Assembly: GCF_009858335.1 (NCBI RefSeq)
Contig: NZ_VMSE01000001.1
Coordinates: 1,674,001-1,738,000 of the forward strand
Length of the DNA stretch: 64,000 bases
Source of the DNA: Methylovorus glucosotrophus
GTDB lineage: Bacteria > Pseudomonadota > Gammaproteobacteria > Burkholderiales > Methylophilaceae
Reading direction: 5' to 3'
The notes beneath the pieces were generated by a model. The model ran no database searches and was not told the DNA's origin. It saw only the letters and a program-made list of their open reading frames with translations. A program made the position numbers and the translations under genes. Of the stretch, positions 40,945 through 49,454 are shown piece after piece; the stretch's first letter is position 1; every line of letters begins with the position of its first letter.

Positions 40945-41356
40945 AACATCTCCTCTACTACAAAACAACTTGGTTTTTATTATTCGAGTTCGTTGAGACT
41001 GCCTGTTTACATTTTGATACAATTTTAGAAAGCGTGTCAAATCACAAGTTCATTAATTTTGCATGTGCTGACATGCGAATTGCCGAGCTTATGAAGCATG
41101 CCTGTGAATTAAGTTGCGCCATCAGAGTCGGAGTTGCATCAGTTCGGCTTCGCTGAAAAATGATTTATGTGGGATAGCGCTAGCCAGAAGCCATGGATTG
41201 TGCCTACACTAACCTATTAACCCCACAAAAAATCAGGTTAAGAAGGACATGCTGATCCAATCGGCATGGGCTGTACAGTAATTTATAAGTCGTTATAAAA
41301 AAATGTTTTATGTCGTTGTTTTTTAGTATTTTTCAATAACTCTTGGAGGAGTTGCT
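40945..41356. promoter_or_regulatory. Divergent promoter region of fdsGBACD and the aldehyde dehydrogenase
   Basis: A 412-bp gene-free region. On the minus strand a perfect TTGACA (41040-41035) lies about 90 bp before fdsG, with TATCAA 15 bp further on, a short spacer. On the plus side the leader is AT-rich from 41280 and ends in a strong GGAGGAG ribosome site. No FdsR-type LysR gene is adjacent, and I see no clear T-N11-A dyad. Confidence 0.45.
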
Positions 41357-42877
41357 ATGAGTCTGGAAAGCTTGAAGGGCCTGGGTGTTGAGATTCCATA
41401 TCAGGCCAAATATGACAATTACATTGGCGGTAAATGGGTAGCTCCTGTAGACGGCGAATATTTCGATAACATCAGCCCGGTGACTGGCAAAGTGTTCTGC
41501 AAGGTCGCCCGCTCTAACGATAAGGATGTCAACCTGGCACTGGATGCGGCACATGCTGCCAAGGAAGCCTGGGGCAAGACCTCGACCACAGCCCGCTCCA
41601 ATATTCTGCTTAAAATCGCCGACGCGATGGAAGCCAACCTTGAAAAAATCGCGATTGCCGAAACCATAGACAACGGCAAGCCTATCCGCGAAACCATGGC
41701 GGCAGATATCCCGCTCGCCATTGATCACTTCCGTTACTTTGCTGGCGCGGTGCGCGCTCAGGAAGGAGGCATCAGCGAAATCGATCACGACACCATTGCC
41801 TATCACTTCCATGAACCACTGGGCGTTGTCGGCCAGATCATTCCCTGGAACTTCCCGATTCTGATGGCGGCATGGAAACTGGCACCAGCCCTGGCTGCTG
41901 GCAACTGTATTGTCATGAAGCCGGCCGAACAAACGCCAGCTTCCATTCTTGTGGTTATGGAAATCATCGGTCACCTGTTGCCACCCGGCGTGCTGAATGT
42001 GGTCAACGGCTTTGGCGTAGAAGCAGGCAAGGCGCTGGCCACCAGCCCACGCATCGCCAAAATCGCCTTTACCGGCTCCACCTCCGTGGGTCGCCTGATC
42101 ATGCAATATGCATCGCAAAACCTGATTCCAGTGACGCTGGAACTGGGTGGCAAATCCCCGAACGTCTTCTTTGAAGACATCATGGATGCCGACGACGCTT
42201 ACTTCGACAAGTGTCTGGAAGGCTTTGCCCTGTTTGCACTGAATCAGGGCGAAGTCTGTACCTGCCCTTCGCGTGCATTGATTCAGGAATCGATCTACGA
42301 AAAATTCATGGAACGCGCACTGAAGCGCGTCAAGGCCATCAAGCAGGGTAACCCGCTGGATGCCTCTACCATGATCGGCGCGCAAGCATCGAGCGAGCAG
42401 GTAGAGATCATCATGTCCTACATCAAGCTGGGCCGTGAAGAAGGCGCAGAAGTACTGACCGGCGGCAACGTCACCAAGCTGGCTGGCGAACTGGGCGAAG
42501 GCTATTACATCGAACCTACCGTGTTCAAGGGCCATAACAAGATGCGCATTTTCCAGGAAGAAATCTTCGGCCCTGTGCTGTCGGTAACCACCTTCAAGGA
42601 TGAAGCCGAGGCTCTGGCGATTGCCAATGACACCATGTACGGCCTGGGTGCCGGTGTGTGGACGCGTGATGGCAGCCGTGCCTTCCGCATGGGCCGTGGC
42701 ATTCAAGCTGGCCGCGTGTGGACCAACTGCTACCACCTCTACCCTGCGCATGCCGCCTTCGGTGGTTACAAGCAATCGGGTATCGGTCGTGAAAACCACA
42801 AGATGATGCTGGATCACTACCAGCAGACCAAGAACCTCCTGGTCAGCTATAACCCTAACGCACTGGGCTTTTTCTAA
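41357..42877 (+). CDS. NAD-dependent aldehyde dehydrogenase (ExaC/AcoD type)
   Basis: A 506-residue ALDH-superfamily enzyme. The catalytic Cys is C301 in [11 protein letters not shown], the general-base Glu is in [10 protein letters not shown], and the cofactor loop is [10 protein letters not shown] with [10 protein letters not shown]. The Y-D-N-Y-I-G-G-K-W start and the DUF779 gene after it are typical of acetaldehyde/short-chain aldehyde dehydrogenases linked to alcohol oxidation. It may clear aldehydes arising during growth on alcohols; the natural substrate is not read from sequence. Strong ribosome site at 41342-41350. Confidence 0.92.
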   Translation: MSLESLKGLGVEIPYQAKYDNYIGGKWVAPVDGEYFDNISPVTGKVFCKVARSNDKDVNLALDAAHAAKEAWGKTSTTARSNILLKIADAMEANLEKIAIAETIDNGKPIRETMAADIPLAIDHFRYFAGAVRAQEGGISEIDHDTIAYHFHEPLGVVGQIIPWNFPILMAAWKLAPALAAGNCIVMKPAEQTPASILVVMEIIGHLLPPGVLNVVNGFGVEAGKALATSPRIAKIAFTGSTSVGRLIMQYASQNLIPVTLELGGKSPNVFFEDIMDADDAYFDKCLEGFALFALNQGEVCTCPSRALIQESIYEKFMERALKRVKAIKQGNPLDASTMIGAQASSEQVEIIMSYIKLGREEGAEVLTGGNVTKLAGELGEGYYIEPTVFKGHNKMRIFQEEIFGPVLSVTTFKDEAEALAIANDTMYGLGAGVWTRDGSRAFRMGRGIQAGRVWTNCYHLYPAHAAFGGYKQSGIGRENHKMMLDHYQQTKNLLVSYNPNALGFF

Positions 42878-42904
42878 ACCCTGGCTGTTTTAAGGTGTCA
42901 TACC

Positions 42905-42951
42905 AGCGAGAGCGACGGAGCTATTACCCGTCCTCTCGCTTTTTCATTTTT
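42905..42951 (+). terminator. Terminator/attenuator between aldehyde dehydrogenase and DUF779 genes
   Basis: AGCGAGAGCGACGG pairs with CCGTCCTCTCGCT (one bulge) and is followed by TTTTTCATTTTT. It lies 42 bp before the DUF779 start and would reduce readthrough. Confidence 0.85.
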
Positions 42952-42992
42952 ATTGTGTGCTACATTCAGTAGCGCTTGAACAGGAGTTACCT

Positions 42993-43367
42993 ATGACAGC
43001 AGCACGTATTGTGGCAACCCCCGCAGCAGAAGCGCTTATTGATGAGCTGAAAGCCAGGCATGGCAATCTCATGTTTCACCAGTCCGGTGGCTGTTGCGAA
43101 GGCAGCGCCCCCATGTGTCTCCAGGAAGGTGAATTCATGATAGGCAGCTCGGATGTCAAACTGGGCGATGTGCATGGTGTGCCTTTTTATATGGCGAAAT
43201 TCCAGTTTCAATACTGGGAGCATACGCACATGACACTGGATGTGATTGCCGGTCATGGCGGCATGTTTTCGCTGGAGCAGGCAACCGGCAAACATTTCAT
43301 CATACGTTCCCGACTGTTTACTGACGAAGAATGGCACCAGCTCGCCCCGATTGAAAGCTGCAGTTAG
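42993..43367 (+). CDS. DUF779 protein, aldehyde dehydrogenase partner
   Basis: A 124-residue DUF779 protein. The Cys-rich segment HQSGGCCEGSAPMC and the aromatic stretch KFQFQYWEHTHMTLDV are characteristic. DUF779 genes are regularly found right after AcoD/ExaC-type dehydrogenases, but their role is unknown. CAGGAG precedes ATG 42993, which is preferred to an upstream in-frame start. Confidence 0.9.
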   Translation: MTAARIVATPAAEALIDELKARHGNLMFHQSGGCCEGSAPMCLQEGEFMIGSSDVKLGDVHGVPFYMAKFQFQYWEHTHMTLDVIAGHGGMFSLEQATGKHFIIRSRLFTDEEWHQLAPIESCS

Positions 43368-43545
43368 CCAAAACCAGAGGTAAACGTTACCCTAGCCACA
43401 CACGAGCTTTTCAATAAAATACGGCACAATAGCAAGCTGATTATCAGCAAACTGACTATTCCGACCAACCCATCGCACACGGTCTTAATAAACACGGCCC
43501 AGCCACTTTGAGCGTTATGCAAAGCAGCCAAGCCTATGGAAACCG

Positions 43546-46155
43546 ATGAAACTCTTTAGCCGAAAACTACGCTATGCAGCCATTCGCATCCCGCTGATCT
43601 ATTGCGTATTTGCGGTACTGTGGATCATGGCGTCGGATCAGATACTGGCATTACTCCTCCCCGAAGCCGCCAGCATTACCCATTTTCAAACCCTCAAGGG
43701 CTTGCTGTTCATTCTGCTCACAGCCGCCCTGCTCTATCATCTGATTCACCGCCAGCAATTGCTGGCATCGCGTTATAACAGTCTGACGGTGCATGCTAAT
43801 GACAGCATTCTGCTGTTCGACCATCAGGGCAAACTGGTGGATGCCAATGACCGTGCCTTGCGCATGTATGGCTACACGCGCGATCAGATGCAGCACATCC
43901 ACGCCCGCCAGCTGTTGCCGGATGCCGCCAGCGATTGGCGCAGCTCCTTTCTGGCAGAGGCGCAGCATAACGGCATTATTTTTGAATCCGAGCACAAGCA
44001 TGCGGATGGCAGCACTTTTTCGGTAGAGGTCAGCGCCTGTCTGCTGAAAATTGGCGGTAGCGATTATATTCAGGCCATTGTCCGGGATATTACCGAGCGC
44101 CTGCGTGTTGTCGAAAAACTGCGTGAGAGTGAGCAGCTTCTCGCCCATATGTCGGCCATTGCTCATATCGGTGGCTGGGAATTTGATGTGGAAACCGGTA
44201 TTGGAAGCTGGACGCGGGAAGTCGCGCATATTCATGGAGTGGAGTTCAAGGACAACATTTCTGCCGAATTCGGCCTTGGATTTTATGAAGCAGAATGCCG
44301 CGTGAAAATTGAAGCCGCCATTCAGCAAGCTATTGAACATGGCAAGCCTTACGACCTGGAGCTGGAACTGGTCACCGCCCGTGGCATCCGAAAATGGGTG
44401 CGCACCGTCTGTACGCCGCACATCATTGATGGCCGCGTGCTGAAGCTGCAAGGCTCGTTTCAGGATATCAGCGATCGCAAGGTGGCCGAAGATAAAATGC
44501 GGCTTGCCACGCTGGTGTTTGAAAATAGTAGCGAGGCCATCATGGTGGTGGATGCGGAGAGCCAGATTTTGTCGGTGAACCCCGCATTCACGGAAATGAC
44601 CGGTTACACCGCGCAGGAAGTGGTGGGCAAAACGCCTAAAATCCTCGCCTCTGGCAAGCAGGACCGCAAATTCTACGAAGAAATGTGGCATTTGCTGGAT
44701 AGCAATGGCAAATGGCAAGGCGAGGTGTGGAACCGCCGCAAGAATGGGGAAAGTTACGCTGAGTGGCTGACCATCGATACCATTTACAATGAACACGGAG
44801 AAGTCATCCGCCGGGTGGCTTTATTCTCGGACATCACCAAGAACAAGCAGAATCAGGAAGTCATCTGGCGGCAGGCCAATTTTGACCAGCTCACCGGCCT
44901 GCCTAACCGCCGTATGCTGCATGACAGACTGAATCAGGAAATCCTGAAAGCGGACCGCAACCATCAGATGCTGGCGGTATTGTTCCTGGATCTGGACCGC
45001 TTCAAGGAAGTCAACGATACCTACGGTCACCTGATGGGTGACCAACTGCTGCAGGAATCTGCACATCGCCTACTGCATTCCGTGCGCGAGTGCGATACGG
45101 TGGCGCGCCTGGGTGGGGATGAATTTGTGGTGATTTTGTCTGGCCTGCAAGATAAGGATGTGGTGCAGGATATTGCCCAGTCCATCCTGAAAAAATTCGA
45201 CACCCCTTTTCAGCTCGACAATGACCTCACCCATGTCTCTGTCAGCATCGGGATTACCATTTATCCGGAGGATGGCAACGCGGGGGAAGTGCTGTTCAAG
45301 AATGCGGACCAGGCCATGTACGTCGCCAAAAACAATGGCCGCAATCGCTATTCCTATTTCACCGCGTCCATGCAGGCCCATGCCCAGAACCGCATGCGGC
45401 TCAGCAACGACTTGCATCTCGCGCTGCCGGGGCAGCAATTCGAGTTGTATTACCAGCCGATTGTGGAGCTCGCCACTGGTCAGGTACACAAGGCCGAAGC
45501 GCTCTTGCGCTGGCAGCACCCAACCCGCGGCATGATTCCTCCTGACAATTTCATTCCATTGGCAGAAGAGACCGGGCTTATCGTAGATATTGGCAACTGG
45601 GTATTTTACGAAGCAGCCCGTCAGGTCAAACGCCTGCAGTCGCTGCATCACGCCAGTTTCCAGATCAGCATCAACAAATCTCCCGTGCAATTTCATAACG
45701 AGACGCACGGGCATGAGGCATGGATTTCGTTTTTGCTGATGAATGATCTGCCCCGTCAGAGCATCGTGGTGGAAATTACCGAAGGTCTGCTGATGCATAC
45801 CGACGAAAGTATTTCCGCCCAGCTGCTGGGGTTCCGCGATGCGGGCGTGCAGGTGGCGCTGGATGACTTCGGGACAGGCTATTCATCCCTCTCATACCTC
45901 AAGAAATTCGACATCGACTACCTGAAGATAGACCGCATTTTTGTACGCAACCTCAGCCGCAACTCCAGTGATATGGCCTTGTGCGAGGCCATTGTCATGA
46001 TGGCGCACAAGCTGGATATCAAGGTGATTGCCGAGGGTATCGAAACAGAAGAGCAGCGCGAACTATTGCAACAGATCGGCTGCGATTTTGGTCAGGGCTA
46101 CCTCTTCTCGCCGCCCTTGCCCGCGCCAGCCTTTGAAGCCTACCTTCGTCCCTGA
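43546..46155 (+). CDS. Membrane PAS-GGDEF-EAL c-di-GMP protein
   Basis: An 869-residue protein. Two N-terminal membrane helices (about 13-35 and 48-66) enclose a short periplasmic loop. Three PAS/PAC units follow (about 75-180, 190-310, 315-435). The GGDEF domain has an intact RLGGDEFVVIL (G at 523) and the EAL domain an intact EALLRW (E at 651), plus DDFGTGYSSLSYL. Both enzymatic signatures are complete, so synthesis and breakdown of c-di-GMP are both possible; the net activity is not predictable. No partner gene is adjacent. Confidence 0.93.
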   Translation: MKLFSRKLRYAAIRIPLIYCVFAVLWIMASDQILALLLPEAASITHFQTLKGLLFILLTAALLYHLIHRQQLLASRYNSLTVHANDSILLFDHQGKLVDANDRALRMYGYTRDQMQHIHARQLLPDAASDWRSSFLAEAQHNGIIFESEHKHADGSTFSVEVSACLLKIGGSDYIQAIVRDITERLRVVEKLRESEQLLAHMSAIAHIGGWEFDVETGIGSWTREVAHIHGVEFKDNISAEFGLGFYEAECRVKIEAAIQQAIEHGKPYDLELELVTARGIRKWVRTVCTPHIIDGRVLKLQGSFQDISDRKVAEDKMRLATLVFENSSEAIMVVDAESQILSVNPAFTEMTGYTAQEVVGKTPKILASGKQDRKFYEEMWHLLDSNGKWQGEVWNRRKNGESYAEWLTIDTIYNEHGEVIRRVALFSDITKNKQNQEVIWRQANFDQLTGLPNRRMLHDRLNQEILKADRNHQMLAVLFLDLDRFKEVNDTYGHLMGDQLLQESAHRLLHSVRECDTVARLGGDEFVVILSGLQDKDVVQDIAQSILKKFDTPFQLDNDLTHVSVSIGITIYPEDGNAGEVLFKNADQAMYVAKNNGRNRYSYFTASMQAHAQNRMRLSNDLHLALPGQQFELYYQPIVELATGQVHKAEALLRWQHPTRGMIPPDNFIPLAEETGLIVDIGNWVFYEAARQVKRLQSLHHASFQISINKSPVQFHNETHGHEAWISFLLMNDLPRQSIVVEITEGLLMHTDESISAQLLGFRDAGVQVALDDFGTGYSSLSYLKKFDIDYLKIDRIFVRNLSRNSSDMALCEAIVMMAHKLDIKVIAEGIETEEQRELLQQIGCDFGQGYLFSPPLPAPAFEAYLRP

Positions 46156-46596
46156 AGTCTGCCGCAGAAAATGGGCAAAAAAATACCCGCCATCGGGGAT
46201 AACAGCGGGTATAACAGGCTCACTCATCAGAGAGAGTCACAACATTAAGAGTCAGGAAATGTTGTGAGTTCATAATAGTGGCCTTCTGATTTCTTATCTG
46301 TCGGCATTTGTCTGATATGCATGTCAGACAGCGGATTTAAACGCCTGGCATGCCATCCGGGCTCTTGAAATCCCCATTCGCTGGTAATACCCTTTAAAAA
46401 AACAGAACGCATATCCCTCGGGCTCCCTGCCTCAAGGATTTAGCTGGCATTGGTATTGCTAGGATTAACCCCATATATTCATGTAAAGCTTCGTTCTATA
46501 TCGCCTTGGCCGTTGCAGGCTTCAGGCAAACGCGTTCATCCAGTTCTTGTTGATGCTTAACCGTGGCGCCCTGCGCCGCCTTAGTCATGGGAGTGA
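46156..46596. other. 441-bp intergenic region before cfa
   Basis: Besides the candidate small RNA, an inverted repeat GTCTGA/TCAGAC lies at 46310-46329. TTGGTA (46450-46455), an 18-bp spacer and TATATT (46474-46479) form a fair promoter about 115 bp before cfa. Nothing else is recognised. Confidence 0.4.
46177..46290 (-). ncRNA. Candidate small RNA, copy 1 (cfa upstream)
   Basis: Read on the minus strand, a 10-bp hairpin (46237-46246 with 46258-46267) with a UUCCUG-containing loop is followed by a terminator-like hairpin (46205-46211 with 46184-46190, loop containing UCCCC) and seven U. The layout is repeated after cfa (47811-47910). A possible -10 box TATTAT lies at about 46271-46276 but no good -35. 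The structure fits a small RNA with C/U-rich loops; expression is not shown. If not an RNA gene, it is a minus-strand terminator with no gene before it. Confidence 0.35.
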
Positions 46597-47775
46597 ATGG
46601 TTGTGCACAAGCTAACAGAAACCACGCCGTTTTTTCATCAACCATCGCGGCCGCAACCTGAGCCGCCGCGGGTGATCAGCGACCTTCTGGCCGATGTCGG
46701 GCTTTCCATCAATGGCAACCAGCCATGGGATATCCAGATCTACGATGAAAAAGTCTACCGGATGATTCTGTACAAAGGCTCGCTGGGATTTGGCGTGGCC
46801 TATATGGAAGGCTTGTGGGAAGCAGAACAGCTGGATGAAACCTTTCATCGCCTGCTGAGCGCGGATCTGGATCGCAAGTTGAAAGGCTGGGCTCGTGTTC
46901 GCTTATTGACGGAAGCCGTGCGCCATCGCATCTTCAATTTGCAGTCGCAAGAGCGCGCATTTACCGTGGCCCACAAACATTATGACATCGGCAACGATGT
47001 ATTCGAGGCCATGCTCGACTCCACCATGAGCTACTCCTGTGCCTATTGGGAGCACGCCGACAATCTGGAACAAGCCCAGCAGCACAAGCTCGACATGATC
47101 TGCCGCAAGCTGGCGCTAAAGCCAGGTGAGCATCTGCTGGAAATCGGCTGCGGCTGGGGCGGCCTCGCGCGCTATGCGGCGGAGCATTATGGCGTGAATG
47201 TCACCGGCATTACTGTTTCCAAAGAACAACAAGCATTGGCCCAGCAACGTTGCGCGCACTTACCCGTTGAGATCAGGCTCATGGATTATCGTGATCTGCG
47301 CGGGCAGTACGACAAAATTGTGTCCGTTGGCATGTTTGAGCATGTGGGGCCCAAGAACTATTCAGTCTACTTTCAGCAAGCGCACGACCTGCTCAAGCAG
47401 GATGGGTTATTCCTGCTGCATACCATAGGCAATTATGTGACGGCGCCCAACACCGATGCATGGATAGACAATTACATCTTTCCCAATGGCAAGATTCCGT
47501 CGGCTAACGAAATCTCGCACGCCATTGAAGACAAATTCATCCTCGAAGACTGGCACAACTTCGGACAGGATTACGACCGCACGCTCATGAGTTGGTGGCA
47601 GAACTTCAACGAGGCCTGGCCTACGCTTTCAGAGCAATATGGCGAGCGCTTTTATCGCATGTGGCGCTATTACCTGATGTGTTGCGCGGGCTACTTCCGC
47701 TCGCGGCAAGGCCAGCTATGGCAGCTGGTATTGAGCAAACGTGAAAAGAGGCAGGTTTATCGCTCTGTCCGCTAG
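46597..47775 (+). CDS. cfa: Cyclopropane-fatty-acyl-phospholipid synthase
   Basis: A 392-residue SAM-dependent enzyme that adds a methylene to the double bonds of membrane unsaturated acyl chains. The SAM loop is LLEIGCGWGGLARYAA; further family parts are HYDIGNDVFEAMLDSTMSYSC, SVGMFEHVGPKNYSVYF and the C-terminal MCCAGYFRSRQGQLWQLVLS. Full length. Monocistronic, flanked on both sides by similar hairpin elements. Confidence 0.95.
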   Translation: MVVHKLTETTPFFHQPSRPQPEPPRVISDLLADVGLSINGNQPWDIQIYDEKVYRMILYKGSLGFGVAYMEGLWEAEQLDETFHRLLSADLDRKLKGWARVRLLTEAVRHRIFNLQSQERAFTVAHKHYDIGNDVFEAMLDSTMSYSCAYWEHADNLEQAQQHKLDMICRKLALKPGEHLLEIGCGWGGLARYAAEHYGVNVTGITVSKEQQALAQQRCAHLPVEIRLMDYRDLRGQYDKIVSVGMFEHVGPKNYSVYFQQAHDLLKQDGLFLLHTIGNYVTAPNTDAWIDNYIFPNGKIPSANEISHAIEDKFILEDWHNFGQDYDRTLMSWWQNFNEAWPTLSEQYGERFYRMWRYYLMCCAGYFRSRQGQLWQLVLSKREKRQVYRSVR

Positions 47776-48143
47776 CGCATACGCGTCAAAAGCCAGTAGA
47801 ATCGATAGACAAAAAAATACCCGCCGTTGGGGAAACGACGGGTATATAACGAAGGGTTGTGCAATACTTCTATTAGGGAATGAAAATATTGCAGAACCAA
47901 TGGTATATATTTCCCGCTCATGCTCTCAGACGAGTTTGTCTGTCGACCTTGTAGGATTAGTCCTACAAGCCTTGACTGCCAATAAAACGCCGTTTGAGAG
48001 CATTTATTTTTTTATGGATTATCAATTACTTAATAAGTAATGCTTACTATCCACATAGGGTTTGATAGCTAATTCTAAAAATGTAACAGTTTGTAAAAGT
48101 TTTAAAACCCCGGCTTCTCTCCGCTCGTTCATCTCATTTTTTA
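47776..48143. other. 368-bp intergenic region between cfa and the FadL gene
   Basis: Holds candidate small RNA copy 2 and a perfect hairpin CTTGTAGGA-TTAG-TCCTACAAG at 47948-47969. A short plus-strand ORF (47741-48040) runs through both hairpins and has no domain, so it is not called. The DNA from 47990 to 48140 is AT-rich without other visible signals. Confidence 0.4.
47811..47910 (-). ncRNA. Candidate small RNA, copy 2 (cfa downstream)
   Basis: The counterpart of the element at 46177. On the minus strand a hairpin TGCAATA/TATTGCA (47893-47887 with 47866-47860) has a loop containing UUCCCU. Then comes an 11-bp stem (47844-47834 with 47828-47818, one mismatch) with loop UCCCC and seven U. 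Sequence identity with copy 1 is limited to the terminator stem, the A/U run and short boxes; the shared architecture is what stands out. A perfect 9-bp hairpin lies further upstream at 47948-47969. Confidence 0.35.
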
Positions 48144-49415
48144 TTAAAACCGCCTGCTCCACTGTACGGAAACAATATTGACGTCGCTGTCATAACTTCC
48201 GGTAATACGGCCATTAAAGCCGGCAGATGCACTACTCTGGTTGTCATCTATACGCGCATCCCTTAAAAACAAATGGGCATAGCCCACATCAAGACGGTCC
48301 TTTTCTGAAAAGGCCCAGCCTGCGCCCAGGGTGAGCCAAAGCCGGTCATTGCCCGGAATGCGCGTGGTGCGATCACGCTCGTTCATGGCTTCTTCATCGT
48401 AAGCCAGACCGGCACGCAGCTTCCATTGCGGGTTATACCGATAGCTGACACCGATCGAATAGCGCATGGTGTTGCGCCAGTTTTCCGGGGTCAGGCTAAG
48501 CACAGTGCCGTTGCTATTGAGAATCCGCAATTCATTGAACTGGCTCCAGCGCGTCCAGCTGATATCACCCAGCAGCTCCCATTGTTCATTCACATGATGA
48601 ACAGCGCTCAAGGACAGGGATTCAGGCAAATCCAGATTGGCGCTGATCTTGCCGTTATTGGCCGCCAGCGCCTGTCCGAACTTCACCGTGCCCTCCAGAT
48701 GCTGCACTACGCGCGAACGGTAAGTAAGGCCAATGCGCGTATCGCTGGCTGGCTGATAGATGGCGCCGAGGTTAAACCCATAGCCCCAGTCATCGCCTGA
48801 AATATTGGCCGTGCTCTCACTCGTGACCAGGTTGACCGCGCGCGTCAGCTCGGCATCGGCATACATCACCGATACACCCAAGCCCAGTGACAAGCGATCA
48901 TTGACCCGAAATGCCACGGCGGGGTTGATGTTGTATGTTTTGAGTTCCGACTTCACGGCCTGAAAGCGGCCTATCCAGTCCTTGTCATATTCCGTTTTGA
49001 GGCCAAAAGGTGCGTTCACGGCAATACCAATCCGTATGTCCGGCGTGACCACATGCGAGTAATAAAAATTGGGTACTACCGCCCAGCTGCCGAGGTCACC
49101 GCCTTCCCCAGTCCCGGGCCGGCCCAAGGCACTCACCGAGCCCTCGTTGTTGAAATGGCCCGATGGGCGAATGGCATGCGCCCCCACCACCAGTTGCGAT
49201 TGCGGCAGATAGACCATCCCGGCCGGATTGAAATACACCGTGGTGGCATCCTCCGCACCGGCGGCGGCGCCGGCATAGGCATTGCCCATGGCGCTCACGC
49301 TTTGCTCAATCAGCGAAAAGCCTGCGCCATGTGCCGCCGAGGGCAGGAGAATGGGAATCGCCACCACCGAAAGTGTCCTGAACAGCAGACCCATCGTAAC
49401 CTGATTATTCCGCAT
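48144..49415 (-). CDS. OmpP1/FadL-family outer membrane transporter
   Basis: A 423-residue outer-membrane barrel for hydrophobic compounds. The signal peptide ends SAAHG; the mature N-terminus is AGFSLIEQSVSAMGNAYAG, and the hatch segment EDATTVYFNPAGM is the family hallmark (FNPAG). The last strand ends VSVQWSRRF with C-terminal Phe. Likely carries fatty acids or other hydrophobic molecules. It follows the GGDEF-EAL gene by 39 bp, so both may share a transcript. Confidence 0.92.
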   Translation of the reverse strand: MRNNQVTMGLLFRTLSVVAIPILLPSAAHGAGFSLIEQSVSAMGNAYAGAAAGAEDATTVYFNPAGMVYLPQSQLVVGAHAIRPSGHFNNEGSVSALGRPGTGEGGDLGSWAVVPNFYYSHVVTPDIRIGIAVNAPFGLKTEYDKDWIGRFQAVKSELKTYNINPAVAFRVNDRLSLGLGVSVMYADAELTRAVNLVTSESTANISGDDWGYGFNLGAIYQPASDTRIGLTYRSRVVQHLEGTVKFGQALAANNGKISANLDLPESLSLSAVHHVNEQWELLGDISWTRWSQFNELRILNSNGTVLSLTPENWRNTMRYSIGVSYRYNPQWKLRAGLAYDEEAMNERDRTTRIPGNDRLWLTLGAGWAFSEKDRLDVGYAHLFLRDARIDDNQSSASAGFNGRITGSYDSDVNIVSVQWSRRF

Positions 49416-49454
49416 AATCCCCCCGCTTTTTTATTTTAGTAAGGTGTCTGGTGT

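Noticed and set aside
47741..48040. Plus-strand ORF of 99 codons running over the cfa end and hairpins
   Set aside because: It starts inside cfa in another frame, crosses two hairpins and has no recognisable domain.
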